From an uncultured Flavobacteriales bacterium (GTDB lineage Bacteria; Bacteroidota; Bacteroidia; Flavobacteriales_G; Salibacteraceae): 64,000 bases of DNA. Shown piece after piece: positions 8,214 to 17,370 of the stretch. The notes beneath the pieces were generated by a model that saw only the letters and a list, made by a program, of their open reading frames with translations, did no database searches and had not been told where the DNA came from. Made by a program: the position numbers and the translations under genes. The DNA is taken from the NCBI GenBank assembly GCA_943788145.1, contig CALSPD010000016.1, positions 36,110 through 100,109 on the forward strand, given 5' to 3'. The first letter of the stretch is position 1, and every line of letters starts with the position of its first letter.

Positions 8214-9905
8214 CTACTCCTTTACGAAACGTAAGATTTGATCATTCAATTCCTTCGATTTTACGAAGTAAACCCCTGAAGACAAATCTTCTACGTTAAG
8301 ACTATTTCCGACAATTGGAGCAGAAAGCACAAGGTTTCCGAGCATATCATATACTTGGACATTTGTCAATTTTGAACCAACAAAGGTCAATTTATCTTTT
8401 GCTGGATTTGGCGTAACCGACCATTTGACTGCATTCAATTCTTTGTTACCCAAACAATCCGACACTTTAATGGTATCCGAGGCGCTGCATCCTTGAGCAT
8501 TAGTCACCGTGACACGGTATTTACCTGTGGTTGTAACGTTGATTACGCTTCCGATAGCTCCAGTACTCCACACGTGATCGCCTGAAAGTCCTGTAAACAA
8601 CGTGATGATTTCGTTGCCACATAAAAAGGTATCGTTGCCCAAATTCACGATTGGGAAATCAGCAATGTTGACGTATTGACTATCTATCGATTCGCAACCG
8701 TGTAAGTCCGCAGCCGTTACGTAATACATACTTGAAGTTGTCACGGTTACATTGGTATCCGTAGAACCATCAAACCAAGCGATGACATCATGAGAGTTTG
8801 AATTCAACCAAATTTCTCTATCGCCACAGCTATCACCCTTCATAAGAATTTCAGCCGGTACAATGACGTGTCGTGTGATAGACACTTGATCCACTCCATC
8901 ACAATAGCCCGCTTCGCTAACCGTAACCGAAATATTTCCAGAAGACGTTGTACTTATGGTTTGAGTGGTATCACCAGTCGACCATAAATAAGTAGAACCT
9001 GCCGTTCCAGCATTTAAGTTAACGCCTTTTCCTGGGCAACCGAACTTAGCTGGACCGAGGTCTACTTCTACTACGTCCAACACTCCGGTCAAGGCTACAG
9101 TGTCAGAACGCATACAACCATCGCCATTGGTAACCGTAACCGAAAGCGCGCCTATAGCATTTATGCTATTTGTATTTGTAGTGTTTCCATCAGACCATAA
9201 GTAAGTATTCCCTCCCGGTAAAAACAAGGAAAGAGAGTCTCCATCACAAATGGTAGTATCTGGACCTAAATTGACGTTCGGCTGGTCTAATACTTCAAGA
9301 ACCCTAACTATCGAATCAGAACATGAATCCCCTGTCACCGTCAAAGTTACATTATAAGTGCCGCCCTCTGGTGCCGTAAATGTCGGTGATTGAGCTGTTG
9401 AAGTGCCATTTGGTAGATCCCAAGCATAGGTCAAGTTTGAACCGGTACTCGTATTATTTACAGACACTAAATCACCAGCGCATACCGTATCTTCTGTAAA
9501 AAAAAACTGTGGAATAGAGCTTGGGCAGCAGGCTCCGACAGGCAACCAACCTGTTGCGTATGAAAGGTAGCTTCCTCCTAAATAACCACGAGCTTTAACT
9601 GTGTAATTGCCATATGGGATATTACCCAACACCACCGTATGACTCCAAGAAGTCAATACACCTAAAACAATCTGCGGAGAGATGTATTTGATTTCAACAA
9701 AAATGGTGTCGTTAACAATGCTATGAGTAATTGGTTGTAGGATATAATTTCCAGCGTCATTCCAACCAGTGATGGTTACCGTAGTACTTGTGCAATTCAT
9801 AGGATTTGATGGTGGAACGACTTGCCAAACATCAACTGCAGGTTGAGCTATAACGCCTCCAGCATAAAGGCTACACACACATAATAAGGCTATAAATCCA
9901 CGCAT
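8214..9905 (-). CDS. Secreted PKD-domain protein with T9SS type A sorting domain
   Basis: 563 residues. A signal peptide (RGFIALLCVCSLYAGGVIAQ) is followed by an all-beta region, then a PKD-like domain (TFTAPEGGTYNVTLTVTGDS). Next come four SprB/Ig-like repeats of the type LGPDTTICDGD...YLWSDGNTT...VTVTNGDGC, then a C-terminal T9SS sorting domain (WSVTPNPAKDKLTFVG...VYDMLGNLV...LSSGVYFVK). Proteins of this build are exported by the T9SS and act as surface or released adhesins. Several cysteines (CPSS, CSDS, CDGD) may form disulphides. A -7-like element lies 20 bases upstream at 9925-9935. Confidence 0.88.
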   Translation of the reverse strand: MRGFIALLCVCSLYAGGVIAQPAVDVWQVVPPSNPMNCTSTTVTITGWNDAGNYILQPITHSIVNDTIFVEIKYISPQIVLGVLTSWSHTVVLGNIPYGNYTVKARGYLGGSYLSYATGWLPVGACCPSSIPQFFFTEDTVCAGDLVSVNNTSTGSNLTYAWDLPNGTSTAQSPTFTAPEGGTYNVTLTVTGDSCSDSIVRVLEVLDQPNVNLGPDTTICDGDSLSLFLPGGNTYLWSDGNTTNTNSINAIGALSVTVTNGDGCMRSDTVALTGVLDVVEVDLGPAKFGCPGKGVNLNAGTAGSTYLWSTGDTTQTISTTSSGNISVTVSEAGYCDGVDQVSITRHVIVPAEILMKGDSCGDREIWLNSNSHDVIAWFDGSTDTNVTVTTSSMYYVTAADLHGCESIDSQYVNIADFPIVNLGNDTFLCGNEIITLFTGLSGDHVWSTGAIGSVINVTTTGKYRVTVTNAQGCSASDTIKVSDCLGNKELNAVKWSVTPNPAKDKLTFVGSKLTNVQVYDMLGNLVLSAPIVGNSLNVEDLSSGVYFVKSKELNDQILRFVKE

Positions 9906-9924
9906 GATCGGTTCAATTTTGAGG

Positions 9925-9935
9925 CCGCGAAAGTA
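9925..9935 (-). promoter_or_regulatory. Putative -7 element for the secreted PKD protein gene
   Basis: On the minus strand TACTTTCGCGG ends 20 bases before the ATG at 9905. It fits TAnnTTTG with one mismatch and the TA[C/G]TTTCG pattern seen before several other genes here. It sits at the very end of the upstream fhs gene (9937), so the secreted protein may have its own promoter. Confidence 0.4.
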
Positions 9936-9936
9936 T

Positions 9937-11604
9937 TTAGAATAAACCAGTAATCAAACCGTTTTCATCAATGTCAATGTGTTCTGCCGCTGGTTCAGAA
10001 GGCAGTCCAGGCATGCGCATCATGTCACCTGTAATGGGAACTAAAAATCCCGCTCCTGCAGCAATTTCAATTTCACGAACGGTAACAACAAAATCTCTTG
10101 GACGGCCGATCAAATCAGGATTATCCGAAAGTGACTTTTGCGTTTTCGCAACGCATATAGGCAATCCTTCCAGCCCTAGATTAGTGATCTTTTTTAAGTC
10201 AGATTTTGCTTTACTACTATATTCAACGGCCTTCGCCCCGTAAATTCGAGTCGCTATGGCCTCAATTTTCCCTTCAACGGTATCGACTAAATCGTACATC
10301 GGATTGAATTTTCCACTAAACCCATCCGCCAAGTTGGCTACATGCTTGGCTAGTTCTTCTGCTCCTGCTCCTCCCTGACCCCAGTGATCACTAAGAACAG
10401 CCTTCACCCCTTTGGCGGCACAAGCCGCTCGAATGATTTCCAGTTCTTCATCTGTATCTAAGGTAAACTTATTGATGGCCACGACAGCCGGCACGCCAAA
10501 TTGAGCAATGTTTTCTAAGTGTTTTTCTAAATTTTCAACTCCTTTTCGCACCGCTTCCGGATCGGGTTGGTTTAGTTCTTTGACTGGTTTCCCACCGTGA
10601 TATTTTAGTGCTCTCACTGTGGCAACCAACACCACTGCGTTTGGATTCAACCCAGCCGAGCGGCATTTGATGTCAAAAAACTTTTCTGCTCCCAAGTCAA
10701 AACCAAAACCAGCTTCAGTGACCACATATTCGGATAATGACATACCCATTTTAGTGGCAATAACTGAATTCGTTCCTTGAGCAATATTGGCAAAAGGCCC
10801 TCCATGAATAATGGCTGCATTTCCTTCTAATGTTTGAACGAGGTTGGGTTTAATGGCATCTTTCATTAAAACGGCCATGGCACCATGTGCATTCAAATCT
10901 CGCGCATAAATGGGCTTCTTATCGAAAGTATAACCAATGAAAATGTTTCCCATGCGCTCCTTCAAGTCCTTTAGGTTCTTCGACAAACAAAGAATGGCCA
11001 TGATTTCGGACGCGGCTGTGATGTCAAATCCCGTTTCGCGCGGAATTCCCATGGTCGTACCACCCAATCCTACAATGATGTGGCGAAGTGACCTGTCGTT
11101 CATGTCCATGACGCGCTTCCATGTTATGGTGCGCGGATCAAGATTCAGGTTGCGCTTCTTACTTTGGATGTTGTTGTCAATAAGCGCTGAAAGCAAATTG
11201 TGGGCACGCTCGATGGCCGCAAAATCTCCCGTAAAATGGAGATTGATGTCTTCCATGGGAATAACCTGACTGTATCCTCCACCCGTGGCACCGCCCTTCA
11301 TTCCGAATACGGGTCCCAAGGACGGTTCGCGCAAAACAACAGTGGTTTTTTTGCCAATTCGGTTTAAACCTTCTGTCAAACCAATGGAAGTGGTTGTCTT
11401 TCCTTCTCCAGCAGGCGTTGGAGAAATAGCAGAAACCAAAATCAGTTTTGAATCATAGAGTTTCCCTTCGTTTATCAAGCTCAGCGGGAGCTTGGCCTTG
11501 TATTTTCCATAAAATTCGAGGGAATCAGCATCGATTTTAAGCTTGGAAGCTATTTCTTGAATGGGCCTAAGTGTGGCCTTGCTGGCAATTTCTAAATCTG
11601 TCAT
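9937..11604 (-). CDS. fhs: Formate--tetrahydrofolate ligase
   Basis: 555 residues, the normal length of monofunctional formyl-THF synthetase. The ATP-binding loop PTPAGEGKTTTSIGL (about residues 62-76) and blocks such as REPSLGPVFGMKGGATGGGY and LHFTGDFAAIERAHN are diagnostic. The enzyme makes 10-formyl-THF from formate, THF and ATP in the cytoplasm, feeding purine synthesis and one-carbon metabolism. It is nine bases downstream of the small outer-membrane protein gene (stop 11614) and may be co-transcribed with it, though the functions look unrelated. Confidence 0.97.
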   Translation of the reverse strand: MTDLEIASKATLRPIQEIASKLKIDADSLEFYGKYKAKLPLSLINEGKLYDSKLILVSAISPTPAGEGKTTTSIGLTEGLNRIGKKTTVVLREPSLGPVFGMKGGATGGGYSQVIPMEDINLHFTGDFAAIERAHNLLSALIDNNIQSKKRNLNLDPRTITWKRVMDMNDRSLRHIIVGLGGTTMGIPRETGFDITAASEIMAILCLSKNLKDLKERMGNIFIGYTFDKKPIYARDLNAHGAMAVLMKDAIKPNLVQTLEGNAAIIHGGPFANIAQGTNSVIATKMGMSLSEYVVTEAGFGFDLGAEKFFDIKCRSAGLNPNAVVLVATVRALKYHGGKPVKELNQPDPEAVRKGVENLEKHLENIAQFGVPAVVAINKFTLDTDEELEIIRAACAAKGVKAVLSDHWGQGGAGAEELAKHVANLADGFSGKFNPMYDLVDTVEGKIEAIATRIYGAKAVEYSSKAKSDLKKITNLGLEGLPICVAKTQKSLSDNPDLIGRPRDFVVTVREIEIAAGAGFLVPITGDMMRMPGLPSEPAAEHIDIDENGLITGLF

Positions 11605-11613
11605 ACTGCAATG

Positions 11614-12252
11614 TTATCGCAAAATGACGGTTCCGAATGAAAGTCCGAGTCGAAAATCAAACGTTGGTCGCAATCCTATATTCCCATTTGACCATCCCAG
11701 CCCAAATCCTATCGTTTGATCAAGGACATTTTTACCCTTTACCCATTGGTAACCAAGTTGCCCTCCTAAAATATGGGTGTTATAAACTTGTGTGGTGATG
11801 CCATTGGGGAAGGTGGGATCATAGGCATCTGTGTAAACAAATTTGTAATATGGACCGACATGTAGTCCTTCACCATAGCGATCTGGGTTCGATGCCTTCA
11901 AAACATAGTAGCTGGCCTCCGCCCGAATCTTAAAAGCATTTGATCGAAGTTGAGAAGTTCCGATTGGTCGGATGTAAAAGTATTCTCCTTCCAAGCCCGC
12001 TGAAATAAATCGTGTAAAGGCATAATCCAACCGACCATTAAAAGCGCCAATTCTCCCCGCACTCAAAGGAAGCAGCAAATAGGAAAGTGGTCGAATTTTG
12101 AACGTCAGCTTATAGGGATCGGTCAAAACAAATTCCTCTTCTTCTTCAATTGGTTTGGATGTGTCTTCTACGCTGATATCCTGGGCCTGCGAATGAAATG
12201 CAGGAAGAAAAAAGGTCAAACAAAAAATGGATGCTATTGCAGCGAGTTTCAT
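11614..12252 (-). CDS. Putative outer-membrane beta-barrel protein
   Basis: 212 residues. A signal peptide (KLAAIASIFCLTFFLPAFHSQAQ) is followed by a short acidic linker (EEEEEF). Alternating beta segments come next (LTFKIRPLSYLLLPLS, DYAFTRFISAGLEGEYFYI, HILGGQLGYQWV), ending in FDFRLGLSFGTVILR. The ending and the number of amphipathic strands suggest an eight-stranded barrel of the type called DUF3575 or outer-membrane beta-barrel in Bacteroidota. No specific function. The 185 bases between it and the divergent PorP gene must hold both promoters. Confidence 0.6.
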   Translation of the reverse strand: MKLAAIASIFCLTFFLPAFHSQAQDISVEDTSKPIEEEEEFVLTDPYKLTFKIRPLSYLLLPLSAGRIGAFNGRLDYAFTRFISAGLEGEYFYIRPIGTSQLRSNAFKIRAEASYYVLKASNPDRYGEGLHVGPYYKFVYTDAYDPTFPNGITTQVYNTHILGGQLGYQWVKGKNVLDQTIGFGLGWSNGNIGLRPTFDFRLGLSFGTVILR

Positions 12253-12437
12253 GATTCAAGCGTTCGAAATGCAAGATTATGAATAATCCAAATGCCGCTG
12301 TCGTCCTTCATTGCGCATAATTGAGCAGCTTATCACTCCTTTATTGAACGCATAAAAAATGAAGCTACATAGACTTTTAAACAACTTCTGTCGTCTATAA
12401 ATCAACCTTCATCGAAACCCAACCTAAAACACCAAAG

Positions 12438-13739
12438 ATGAATCGAATCGCCATCCTTTCCATTTTGCTTCTTTGTTTCCACTGTCCTTCGGTCTTTAGT
12501 CAGGCCTACACACCGCAGCCTATAGGACTTAACTACCTCATCCAATCGAATCCTGCCTTTACTGGTTCGAGGGCCTGTCCATATTTTGGACTGACTATGG
12601 TCAAGAACCACCGGATGAGCCCCATTCAACACAGTTTGGTTCAAGCAAGTTTTAGTTCGCAGATCGATGCCTTGAATGGTGGAATCGGTTTGAATCTCTC
12701 CCACGATAATCTAAATAATGCCTATTCAGAACAAAATGTCAATGCCACCTATGCTTATCGATTGCTTATTAGTCGAAATCTAGCCATGATGCTCGGGGCC
12801 AAGGCTGGCTATTCTTACTTGACTTTCGATCCGAATCAATTATCAGCGATAGCACAACCGAGTGCCTTGTCCACCAAAGGACATTTGGACTTAGGTGCCG
12901 GCCTTTTAGTTTACACTGAAAGGCTTTTTATTGGCTTTGCCATGGATGATTTTCTTCAACCCACGATTTTGAATTATAAAGGCATATCGTATCAAAAACC
13001 TCTGTCGTTTTCATCCATTGTTGGACTCAACACCCGCATTCCGAGGCTGCCTTTAAGTGTGAAATGGATGAATAGTTTGCAACAGGAGTTTCGATTGCCC
13101 ATTCAATTGCTCGATAGCAATCAACTATTACCTCAACAAGGCTTACACCAGTACACTTTTCAGAGTTCGATATCAAAACGCTGGCTTAAAACGGGAATTT
13201 CCTACCGTTACCGAGTCGGGGCCAGTAATGTATTGGGTGCTCACTTGGGTTATACAAGCGATGCTTTAAGTGTTGTTTTTGCAAGTGGCTTTACACAAGA
13301 ATCTGAGGTGAGCAAGGTGGTATCAACCTACTATCAAATCAATCTTGATTTCAATTTTCCTTGTAAACAAAAAAGGAGAAAATACCGCGTCATGGCTTGC
13401 CCTTCCTTTGGAGGAATGTCTTACAGACATGGTAGCAGCCAACCATATGGAAACACGAATTACAATTCGAACTTAAACGCAGGCACATTAACCGCTGGCG
13501 AAGTCAACGATTTTGAAAAATGGGAATTATGGAACGATCTATCGAAAAAAGAGCTGAACGAACAAGCAAAAGTTTGGTCTATTCGACCAGAACAGCGCTA
13601 CACCACTCAAGTCAGCAACACCATGGGTTATCCCGTTGTGGACGCAGAAGTGACCCCTTTTATCGGCAAACAACAAAGTGATTTGGAAGGCGAAAACAGA
13701 CAATACCGGAAAAGCCGAATTATGGCACAACCTGTTTGA
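12438..13739 (+). CDS. PorP/SprF-type T9SS outer-membrane protein, 5' piece of a frameshifted fusion gene
   Basis: Signal peptide MNRIAILSILLLCFHCPSVFSQ, then the PorP/SprF pattern (LNYLIQSNPAFTGSRACPYF, HSLVQASFSSQI, LNGGIGLNLSHDNLNNAYSE, several barrel strands, closing LDFNFPCKQKRRKYRVMACPSF at about residues 305-325). In ordinary PorP proteins the CPSF is the C-terminus. Here the frame runs on through GGMSYRHGSSQPYGNTNYNS and AGEVNDFEKWELWNDLSKKE to VDAEVTPF. There an extra C in the CCCC run at 13654-13657 throws it out of frame. Removing one C gives VDAEVTLLSANNKVIWKAKT and joins it to the frame of 13678-14964, for a protein of about 842 residues. Confidence 0.8.
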   Translation: MNRIAILSILLLCFHCPSVFSQAYTPQPIGLNYLIQSNPAFTGSRACPYFGLTMVKNHRMSPIQHSLVQASFSSQIDALNGGIGLNLSHDNLNNAYSEQNVNATYAYRLLISRNLAMMLGAKAGYSYLTFDPNQLSAIAQPSALSTKGHLDLGAGLLVYTERLFIGFAMDDFLQPTILNYKGISYQKPLSFSSIVGLNTRIPRLPLSVKWMNSLQQEFRLPIQLLDSNQLLPQQGLHQYTFQSSISKRWLKTGISYRYRVGASNVLGAHLGYTSDALSVVFASGFTQESEVSKVVSTYYQINLDFNFPCKQKRRKYRVMACPSFGGMSYRHGSSQPYGNTNYNSNLNAGTLTAGEVNDFEKWELWNDLSKKELNEQAKVWSIRPEQRYTTQVSNTMGYPVVDAEVTPFIGKQQSDLEGENRQYRKSRIMAQPV

Positions 13740-14964
13740 CAAGGATAATTCTGAACCTGCCTTCATTGAGGTGAAAACTGCCGAAACATCCTTTCGTTTG
13801 GCCGATCCACGGCCTTTTGCTCTAGGTATTAACCACATTGAATTGGATGAGACGTGCTCTACTTCAAGCAATGTTGACATCTTATTTATAACGGACGCTA
13901 CGGGCAGCATGGGCGATGAAATCGAATTCTTAAAAGTGGAATTGAAAAACATCATTGAACGCACGCAAGTTCAAGACAGTTCCGCTTCGATTCGACTTGG
14001 AAGCATGTTTTACCGTTGTGAAGGAAACAGCTATACCACAATCATGTCATCATTGGATAGCGATTTCAACAAAACGATCAAGTTCATAGGAAAACAAAAT
14101 GCTGGCGAAGGTGGAGATGAAGCCGTTGAAATTGCCCTGACCAAGGCCGTTCACGATTTCGATTGGAGTCCGAATGCCAAGGCACGCATCGTTTTTCTAA
14201 TTCTTGACGAGGCTCCCGGAACTTCGCCTGAAAAAATCAAGACCTATCAAAAAGCACTTGCTGATGCGACCGAATTAGGCATTCGAATCGTGCCTTTGGT
14301 GGCGAGCGGTGTCGGCCATTATTCCGACAAAAGCCTTGAATACCTGATGCGATCAACTGCCTTAGCAAGCAACGGGACCTATGCTTTTTTCACCAACCAC
14401 AGTGGCGTGGGAAACGATCACAGCGATCCCGAAACGGATGCATACGATGTTGAACACATGAATGACATGATCTTGCGTATGATTCGAGCGTTTAGCACTG
14501 TTCATTCCTGCGAAAACGCACTCAATCAAGCTTACAAAGCTGAACCTAAGGAAACCAAGGTGGATATAATTGAACGGGTGATTTTAGATTCAAATGCAAG
14601 AAAACCGGTGTCGTTGACTGAATTAACGGATACGCATTCATCCGATTCGACATCAATCGACCTCGGATCGGACTCAGTTGAATATGTGGAAGAAACGGCC
14701 GAAATTGCATACGTGTATAACACGGTCAAACAGAGTTTCAGCTTTTATCCGAATCCGACTGCAGGTTTGGTCCACATCAAAGTGGAAGGCGATATAAAGT
14801 CACTCTTTCTTGCAGATATGAATGGTAAGTTGCTTCAGAAATATGACTTTAATGGGTTAACCGAAATGGACATTGATCTATCCTTATTTCCAAGAGCGGT
14901 TTACTTTATCCAATACGAAAGCATGGGCAAATGGCATACAGGAAAAATCGTCTTGACTCGATAA
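13678..14964 (+). CDS. von Willebrand A domain plus T9SS sorting domain, 3' piece of the PorP fusion gene
   Basis: The frame carries the end of a carboxypeptidase-regulatory-like beta domain (WKAKTDNTGKAELWHNLFD). A vWA domain with MIDAS-like DATGSMGDE, IRLGSMFYR, GEGGDEAVEIALTKAV and RIVFLILDEAPG follows, then a linker, then a C-terminal T9SS type A sorting domain (FSFYPNPTAGLVHIKVEG...LFPRAVYFIQYE...GKIVLTR). It should be read with the preceding piece (shift at 13654-13657). It converges on the 14967 gene with two bases between stops. A related vWA-like protein is encoded at 29515. Confidence 0.82.
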   Translation: MIWKAKTDNTGKAELWHNLFDKDNSEPAFIEVKTAETSFRLADPRPFALGINHIELDETCSTSSNVDILFITDATGSMGDEIEFLKVELKNIIERTQVQDSSASIRLGSMFYRCEGNSYTTIMSSLDSDFNKTIKFIGKQNAGEGGDEAVEIALTKAVHDFDWSPNAKARIVFLILDEAPGTSPEKIKTYQKALADATELGIRIVPLVASGVGHYSDKSLEYLMRSTALASNGTYAFFTNHSGVGNDHSDPETDAYDVEHMNDMILRMIRAFSTVHSCENALNQAYKAEPKETKVDIIERVILDSNARKPVSLTELTDTHSSDSTSIDLGSDSVEYVEETAEIAYVYNTVKQSFSFYPNPTAGLVHIKVEGDIKSLFLADMNGKLLQKYDFNGLTEMDIDLSLFPRAVYFIQYESMGKWHTGKIVLTR

Positions 14965-14966
14965 GA

Positions 14967-15464
14967 CTAGTTCCGCGACTTTTTCGGATTGTAGGTGACT
15001 TTTTCCAATCCTAAATCTTGGGATAGGTCTTTCATCAATTCCTCTGCTGGATGCGCAGCTTCAAAGCTTCGGATGAATAATCTGCTGCGGTGAGATTGGG
15101 TTAGCAAATAGACTTTATAAACCGTTTCAATGGCCGAAATGCGCGCATTGCCCCGACTGACCATGCTCGAACTCATGCGCCCTTTTAAAATGGCAATGTC
15201 CGTAAACTTTTCAAGGCTTTTCCATTCGCCAACGACAATACCGTAGTAAGAAGCGTAGGCTTGATAGGTCTTTAATTCCTTGTTGATTTTGATTCCAGAT
15301 CGAGTAGTAAGGATGTATAAGGCGCCTAGGATCAGAACAAGCCCAATGCCCATGGATGCCCACACACCAGAAAACAAAAGCAGTATAACACCACCAACCA
15401 AACCTACATAAGACCCAGCTCTCGGTCCTCCAGTGAACGCAAATCCGTGGTCGATTTGAATCAA
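14967..15464 (-). CDS. Hypothetical small membrane protein
   Basis: 165 residues with two closely spaced transmembrane helices (YVGLVGGVILLLFSGVW and IGLVLILGALYILTT, about residues 18-52), followed by a soluble part (SGIKINKELKTYQAYASYYG) that is probably cytoplasmic. The second half (LFIRSFEAAHPAEELMKDLS) suggests a PH-like beta structure with a closing helix. Last of five minus-strand genes with overlaps or gaps of a few bases (the gap to the upstream lipoprotein gene is three bases). Function unknown. Confidence 0.6.
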   Translation of the reverse strand: MIQIDHGFAFTGGPRAGSYVGLVGGVILLLFSGVWASMGIGLVLILGALYILTTRSGIKINKELKTYQAYASYYGIVVGEWKSLEKFTDIAILKGRMSSSMVSRGNARISAIETVYKVYLLTQSHRSRLFIRSFEAAHPAEELMKDLSQDLGLEKVTYNPKKSRN

Positions 15465-15467
15465 ACC

Positions 15468-16166
15468 CTATTCTTGGGCTTCGTTCATGCCTACATAAAC
15501 CACCTTGCCATTTGTTCGAGCAATTCCCAGCACATAGCGAGTTAAGTAGCCGCCATTCTCCACGTCTATCCAAGCCTTGATAACTGGGATGTCGTCCATT
15601 TCAGAAAAGGTAAAACCCGTCACTGTCAGTTTATTGATAACGCCATAAGCAGAATCGATAGCCAACATGGTGTTATAAACCAGACCTGCGATGGAATCGC
15701 TGATTTCTGTATCGTCCATCACACGTTTAAAGCCAACTTCATTGCGGGTTTTATAAAAGTCGAAAAACGAATCGACTGCCATCAGCTGGATGTTGGCTTC
15801 TTGAATTTCATCGATTTTGTAGGTCTTCTCGTAGTTCGTCCCTTCGTCCGACACTCTAATGATCAAATCCACAAAACCACCCAATTCTTCTTTGCTCAAA
15901 CTTTTAATGAAGAGCAAGGCTGATACGGAAGTAACCTTTTCGTGTGAGTATTCAGGTTCAACAAAGGTCAGATTATCCATTTCCAGCTCTATGTTATTCA
16001 CTTCGCTATCGGATGTACTCAATCCTTTTGTCCGTGTGATGGTCGTGGATTCAGCCTTCCAAATCGATCCAACATAAGCCGCTGCATTCTCAAAATTATC
16101 GACTGGCTCTTCACAAGAAGTGAGCAAAAGGGAAATACTTAATAAAGCAAACAATGATTTTTTCAT
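15468..16166 (-). CDS. Hypothetical lipoprotein
   Basis: 232 residues. The N-terminus KKSLFALLSISLLLTSCEEP is a lipoprotein signal with lipobox LLTSC, so the mature protein starts at Cys18 and is probably at the outer membrane. The mature region has repeated beta segments and acidic patches (ENAAAYVGSIWKAESTTITR, DEGTNYEKTYKIDEIQ). No domain recognised. Part of the compact cluster 14967-18053. Confidence 0.65.
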   Translation of the reverse strand: MKKSLFALLSISLLLTSCEEPVDNFENAAAYVGSIWKAESTTITRTKGLSTSDSEVNNIELEMDNLTFVEPEYSHEKVTSVSALLFIKSLSKEELGGFVDLIIRVSDEGTNYEKTYKIDEIQEANIQLMAVDSFFDFYKTRNEVGFKRVMDDTEISDSIAGLVYNTMLAIDSAYGVINKLTVTGFTFSEMDDIPVIKAWIDVENGGYLTRYVLGIARTNGKVVYVGMNEAQE

Positions 16167-16246
16167 GGGTTTCTTTTAGCGCTGCAAATCTGCACAAAGG
16201 ATTTGTTAGCTGACACCCCGAATGCGATTATTGCGTTAAAGCACGG

Positions 16247-16711
16247 TCAAACCTGCAAGGAAGCTTTCAGCGTTGAGAAAAACTCCATCGCTTTTTCATC
16301 CAAACCTTTTAACTCAGCCACATCTTCGTTTCCATCGTTGTCGGTGAAGGTGATTTGAATACCATCGACCATGATGGTAATGGATAAAACCTTGGATTTG
16401 GGAATTTTAAAAGCGAGCGAGAGATTGGGTTGCATATAACGGTAGGCAAAATAGCCCAGCGCTAGAGTACCTGAAATCAGCACCATCGATCGACCACGTG
16501 TTAGGTTTAAAATCAAAACACCCATGATGAAAACCACCAAATAGGCCATAAAAAGGCTCGATTTCTTCTTTCGTCTCCTACTCTTTTTATTGGTCGTTAT
16601 GCCCTTTTCTTCCAAGTCGGCTATTTCCGACCAATTGCCCGAATTGGTTAAATAAACATGATTGTCATCGATGTTTACAAAACCAGTGTTGTATCCAAAC
16701 CAAGCTTTCAT
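16247..16711 (-). CDS. Hypothetical membrane protein
   Basis: 154 residues. The first 45 residues are soluble (KAWFGYNTGFVNIDDNHVYL); then a basic stretch KKSRRRKKK (positive-inside signal) leads into two transmembrane helices (LFMAYLVVFIMGVLILNLT and MVLISGTLALGYFAYRYM). A beta-rich C-terminal part (KVLSITIMVDGIQITFTDND) follows. The start overlaps the end of the upstream LRR lipoprotein gene by four bases (ATGA), indicating coupled translation. Function unknown. Confidence 0.6.
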   Translation of the reverse strand: MKAWFGYNTGFVNIDDNHVYLTNSGNWSEIADLEEKGITTNKKSRRRKKKSSLFMAYLVVFIMGVLILNLTRGRSMVLISGTLALGYFAYRYMQPNLSLAFKIPKSKVLSITIMVDGIQITFTDNDGNEDVAELKGLDEKAMEFFSTLKASLQV

Positions 16712-17370
16712 TGTTTTTTTTTAGCTATATCTTGATGGTATGGAAGCGGCTCGTGGAAATGAATGGTGCAATTTGGAAGTAACTTCCGAATTCGGGCCTT
16801 TTCCTCGTCATTTAAACTATTGTCACCTAGGCCGAGTTGCTTGAGGTTCTTGAGTTGGCCAATTGATTCGGGTAGTTTGGTCAGTTTATTTCGGTACAAA
16901 TCCAAAATTTCCAAGGAATCAAGCAATCCAATTTCCTCAGGTAGCGACTCCAAACATACACCCCAAGCAACCCTCAAAACTTTAAGCCGCCTGAGTTGGC
17001 CAATTTCAGCTGGCAGCGTTTTCAGGCTTGTTTTATAAAAGCATAGCGATTCCAATTGCGTCATGCCGCCAATAGCGGGACTCAACTCTATAAGGCAATC
17101 TGTCCAAATACAATGTACGGTGACTTCCTTGAACGATCGATTTGCATAAAATGGAGTTGGAATTTCGGGTGATTGGATGGCTACATCAAAGGTGTCGAAC
17201 CCTTGCGCTGAGGCCAAACTATCGGTGAAGGTCTTTAGAAGGAAAGCGTCCAAATCAAAGGAATCCGCTTCCACTACTTCGGGTTTTGCCGCCTCTGCGT
17301 TTTTATTCGCACACGAAGTTGCGATCATGCCTGGTATGACAAGCATTAGAAACCACCATGCCGCCCTCAC
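16708..17370 (-). CDS. Leucine-rich-repeat lipoprotein
   Basis: 220 residues. The lipoprotein signal MRAAWWFLMLVIPGMIATSC ends in lipobox IATSC. From about residue 105 come four to five LRR units of the LP-x-x-I/IG type (LKTLPAEIGQLRRLKVLRV, LESLPEEIGLLDSLEILDL, LTKLPESIGQLKNLKQLGL). They end in LNDEEKARIRKLLPNC. Such short LRR proteins act as protein-binding scaffolds; the ligand is unknown. It overlaps both neighbours by four bases, so it sits in the middle of a translationally coupled operon. Confidence 0.75.
   Translation of the reverse strand: MRAAWWFLMLVIPGMIATSCANKNAEAAKPEVVEADSFDLDAFLLKTFTDSLASAQGFDTFDVAIQSPEIPTPFYANRSFKEVTVHCIWTDCLIELSPAIGGMTQLESLCFYKTSLKTLPAEIGQLRRLKVLRVAWGVCLESLPEEIGLLDSLEILDLYRNKLTKLPESIGQLKNLKQLGLGDNSLNDEEKARIRKLLPNCTIHFHEPLPYHQDIAKKKQ

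Noticed and set aside
12402..12704. 100-codon minus-strand ORF inside the PorP gene
   Set aside because: Shadow of the well-supported plus-strand PorP signal peptide and barrel.
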